In this document: positions 42,801 to 43,957 of the stretch, one piece after another
How the letters are laid out: each line of letters starts with the position of its first letter
Position numbering within the stretch: position 1 is the first letter of the stretch
Source: Streptomyces silvae
GTDB taxonomy: Bacteria > Actinomycetota > Actinomycetes > Streptomycetales > Streptomycetaceae
Direction of reading: 5' to 3'
DNA length: 43,957 nt
Assembly (NCBI RefSeq): GCF_016745505.1
Contig: NZ_JAERUC010000201.1
Span: 1 to 43,957, forward strand
The notes under the pieces: generated by a model
Seen by the model: only the letters and a program-made list of their open reading frames with translations
Told to the model about the DNA's origin: nothing
Database searches by the model: none
Position numbers and translations under genes: made by a program

Positions 42801-43936
42801 CGGTCCGCGTGACCCCGCAGCGCGTCGGGGAGAACAAGTGGGTCTCCCTCGGGGTGTTCCAGTTCACCTCCACACCGAAGATCTCGCTCTCCACGCACGC
42901 GGCCGACGGCAGCGGGTCCGAGGACGTCGCGTGGGACGCGGCGGGCTTCCAGCCGTTGTCGGGCAAGCCCAAGGACATGGTGGTCGCGATGGGCGACTCC
43001 TACTCCTCGGGTGAGGGCGCCTCGGCCGCCGGCGGCGTCGACTACTACAAGGAGACCAACTACCGGGACACCAGCAACCCTTCGACCCGGAACGCCTGCC
43101 ACCGCTCGAAGCAGGCATGGTCCCGCCAGGCCACGATCCCGGGGCGCTCGGCGTCCGTGGGCTCGATGGACGACAACCGCTCCGCGGCCATGGACTACCA
43201 CCTCATCGCCTGCTCCGGTGCTCGCACCTACAACATCGCCGACGTCGGCGAGAACGGCGAGCTGCCCCAGCTGTCCAAGGGCTACCTCGACCAGAACACC
43301 ACCCTGGTGACCCTCTCCATCGGCGGCAACGACGCACGGTTCGCCTACATCATCCAGAAGTGCATCTTCGGCGGTATAGGCTGGCCGACGCTGTGCCAGG
43401 ACCAGAAGTTCGAGGACGACGACTCCCATGTGGACGACGCGGCCTACCAGGGCCTGGACATCGGCGTGGCGGCCGAGCGTCTCGCCAAGGAGCGCGTGCG
43501 TCCGGCCATCACGACCGCGCTGAAGAAGATCCAGGCGAAGGCCCCCAACGCCAAGATCGTCCTGATGGGCTACCCGCCGCTGCTGGAGGGCGCGGGGCAG
43601 TGCATTCCCGGCATCGGTACCTCGGAGGCTCCCTGGCTGAACAGCATGGCCGGCACTCTCGCCACCGAGATGCAGGGCGCCGTGGACGACGCCAAGGCCG
43701 CCGGCACCAAGGCCTGGTACTCCAACCCCGCGCAGAACTTCGCGGGCAAGGCCGTCTGCGGTGACCCCGAGCAGGTCCACGGCATCGTGCTGGACCTGGT
43801 GGAGAGCGACGAGCCGGCGATCGACTGGCCGATTCTTCAACTCGGCGCCTCCGCGCAGTCCTTCCACCCGAAGGTGGGCGGAGCCCGGCTGTACGCGGAC
43901 TCGCTGGAACGGACGATGCAGGGTATGGGTCTCTGA
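39863..43936 (+). CDS. Large secreted protein with lytic-transglycosylase-like and SGNH hydrolase domains
   Basis: A 1357-aa exported protein. A signal peptide is clear (SRRYRWRIPVITVAATALLAG, residues 2-22, then AKA). Residues about 60-450 look like a beta-rich, possibly propeller, region. About 535-700 is lysozyme-like: VTAQESNMWQ with a candidate catalytic Glu, then GYGIVQV and LDYTANIAAGVNIL. About 850-1030 is a beta-sandwich (GTWTLTNGMTGWARVWVHLP). The C-terminus is an SGNH/GDSL esterase: MGDSYSSGEGA (about 1042), SIGGNDARF (about 1153), SFHPKVGGA (about 1332) holding Ser, Gly/Asn and His of the active site. It may hydrolyse cell-wall glycans or esters outside the cell. GTG 39863 is chosen because the signal peptide starts there. 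Confidence 0.85.
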   Translation: MSRRYRWRIPVITVAATALLAGYPSLSVAKAPSPPPGAAQGWSQKDEAKAEKPGPAELPEAVPAEDRAAVLGSGHRASDDLAWTTSGDATGFHVMVAAADDGYRWRTAATLSEPGFDTDTWIGNACLTASGKRAAVTYAPRTFTNKPALMTRGAFTAVVDLTTGAVTKLPVQSSLSYFSPGCGTAEKAVFSQFSDDDSKRNETRLIGVDTASGKAAKPLKLPGQVTSAVPVADGYAAAQGARLVRVGSTGDVRVAARTAGIPFQLTAAGDGSVVYIDRPGAAMKASKTEATTERAEVRRAPAALLGATGAAGATQRLATGALTDFDLARAARTGAVYVTGTAEAAGSLPASVRMPSGVAKDAVLSTKGEAAVTTAWADGKDSRISPQEAASARTARTEMKILRTGRKVTLDARPGTTVGSVARTADGLATSPALTGGSAAAAPKLAAASPTNPVEDERYCSVPRGDVKKQAFQPTPRQVEWAVDQAVVGKLNAHVSRAANWKNTGMSAYQPQSLFPLKTMAGDPNGTPDAADGYHIPAQVMLGVTAQESNMWQATRFAVPGVTANTLIGNYYGISHGSDGQTPDPWAVNWADADCGYGIVQVTDGMRKAGHEKPGETALSVQKQEAVALDYTANIAAGVNILVDKWNQTYSAGMTVNDGGPEYIENWFFALWAYNSGFYPQSSAGSHGGHWGVGFTNNPANALWKANRTPFLENAAGGDDYSHAAHPQDWPYQEKVIGWAARPISAMFSPGDFQPGYRAAWWTDPLYRTSAKPPVGTFCDSSNNCDPSKITENDTSTNGACQLNNPSDEFFLHCWWNKKATWKNCASAATCGFALHRFDATYPEQPDGSAYPPRCSSGLPSGTYVIDDVASGVTPAGSSGRSCGSTSSPGTFGFTFTADGANYPGKIDTHQIGAGYGNHFWFGHTRNQTSAEGARMKTTGTWTLTNGMTGWARVWVHLPDHGAHTRQASYTISGTNSTSPVRVTPQRVGENKWVSLGVFQFTSTPKISLSTHAADGSGSEDVAWDAAGFQPLSGKPKDMVVAMGDSYSSGEGASAAGGVDYYKETNYRDTSNPSTRNACHRSKQAWSRQATIPGRSASVGSMDDNRSAAMDYHLIACSGARTYNIADVGENGELPQLSKGYLDQNTTLVTLSIGGNDARFAYIIQKCIFGGIGWPTLCQDQKFEDDDSHVDDAAYQGLDIGVAAERLAKERVRPAITTALKKIQAKAPNAKIVLMGYPPLLEGAGQCIPGIGTSEAPWLNSMAGTLATEMQGAVDDAKAAGTKAWYSNPAQNFAGKAVCGDPEQVHGIVLDLVESDEPAIDWPILQLGASAQSFHPKVGGARLYADSLERTMQGMGL

Positions 43937-43957
43937 CCCCTTGCACAGGCGTGCCCT

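Noticed and set aside
41207..43867. An 886-codon minus-strand frame opposite the SGNH protein
   Set aside because: Composition (Gly/Val/Arg-rich, no motifs) is typical of antisense shadows; the plus strand has clear domains and a signal peptide.
1..43957. CRISPR arrays, tRNA or rRNA genes, insertion sequences, attachment sites
   Set aside because: No regularly spaced repeats, cloverleaf-like or conserved rRNA segments, transposase or integrase readings were recognised by eye.

Overview
GC-rich actinobacterial DNA, almost certainly from a Streptomyces chromosome. Supporting signs are the G/C-biased third codon positions, GTG starts, GGAGG-type ribosome binding sites, an encapsulin/DyP pair, F420/FMN-type LLM oxidoreductases, a MatB-type malonyl-CoA synthetase, and a recognisable part of the clavulanic acid gene cluster. 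Gene density is high, but single-base frameshifts and gene remnants are unusually common in the first 26 kb.

Left part (1-14.2 kb): a 63-aa hypothetical protein, a HAD phosphatase, an ABC exporter half-transporter, an SsuD-like flavin monooxygenase, an aldo/keto reductase broken by two frameshifts, 6-phosphogluconate dehydrogenase (gnd), and a TIM-barrel protein divergent from a TetR regulator with a paired palindromic operator. Next comes a translationally coupled DyP peroxidase-encapsulin operon (cargo peptide visible at the DyP C-terminus), followed by a PLP-dependent decarboxylase. A tiny proline-rich protein, a small GNAT protein and panD follow.

Middle part (14.2-26.4 kb): intact regulator/enzyme pairs (SDR/TetR, alpha/beta hydrolase/CGNR regulator, both with palindromic operators) and a malonate-utilisation locus (carboxyltransferase, MatB, MatC-like carrier, divergent GntR regulator) are mixed with remnants. 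The remnants are a Ser/Thr kinase fragment, two decayed LLM oxidoreductases flanking the malonate locus, and a possible PhzF-like scrap. The carboxyltransferase is itself frameshifted.

Right part (26.4-39.6 kb): eleven genes in the order gcaS, orf16, oppA2, orf14 (+) / orf13, orf12, fd, cyp (-) / cad (+), claR (+) / oppA1 (-). As I remember it, this is the order of orf17 to orf7 of the Streptomyces clavuligerus clavulanic acid cluster. It covers the late pathway (glycylation of clavaminic acid, stereochemical inversion, final aldehyde reduction), the regulator ClaR and a probable exporter. The early genes (ceaS, bls, pah, cas, oat) that should lie beyond oppA1 are absent. In their place is an unrelated 1357-aa secreted protein with a lytic-transglycosylase-like and an SGNH hydrolase domain (39.9-43.9 kb). 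This late gene set without its precursor-forming half is the most interesting feature of the window.
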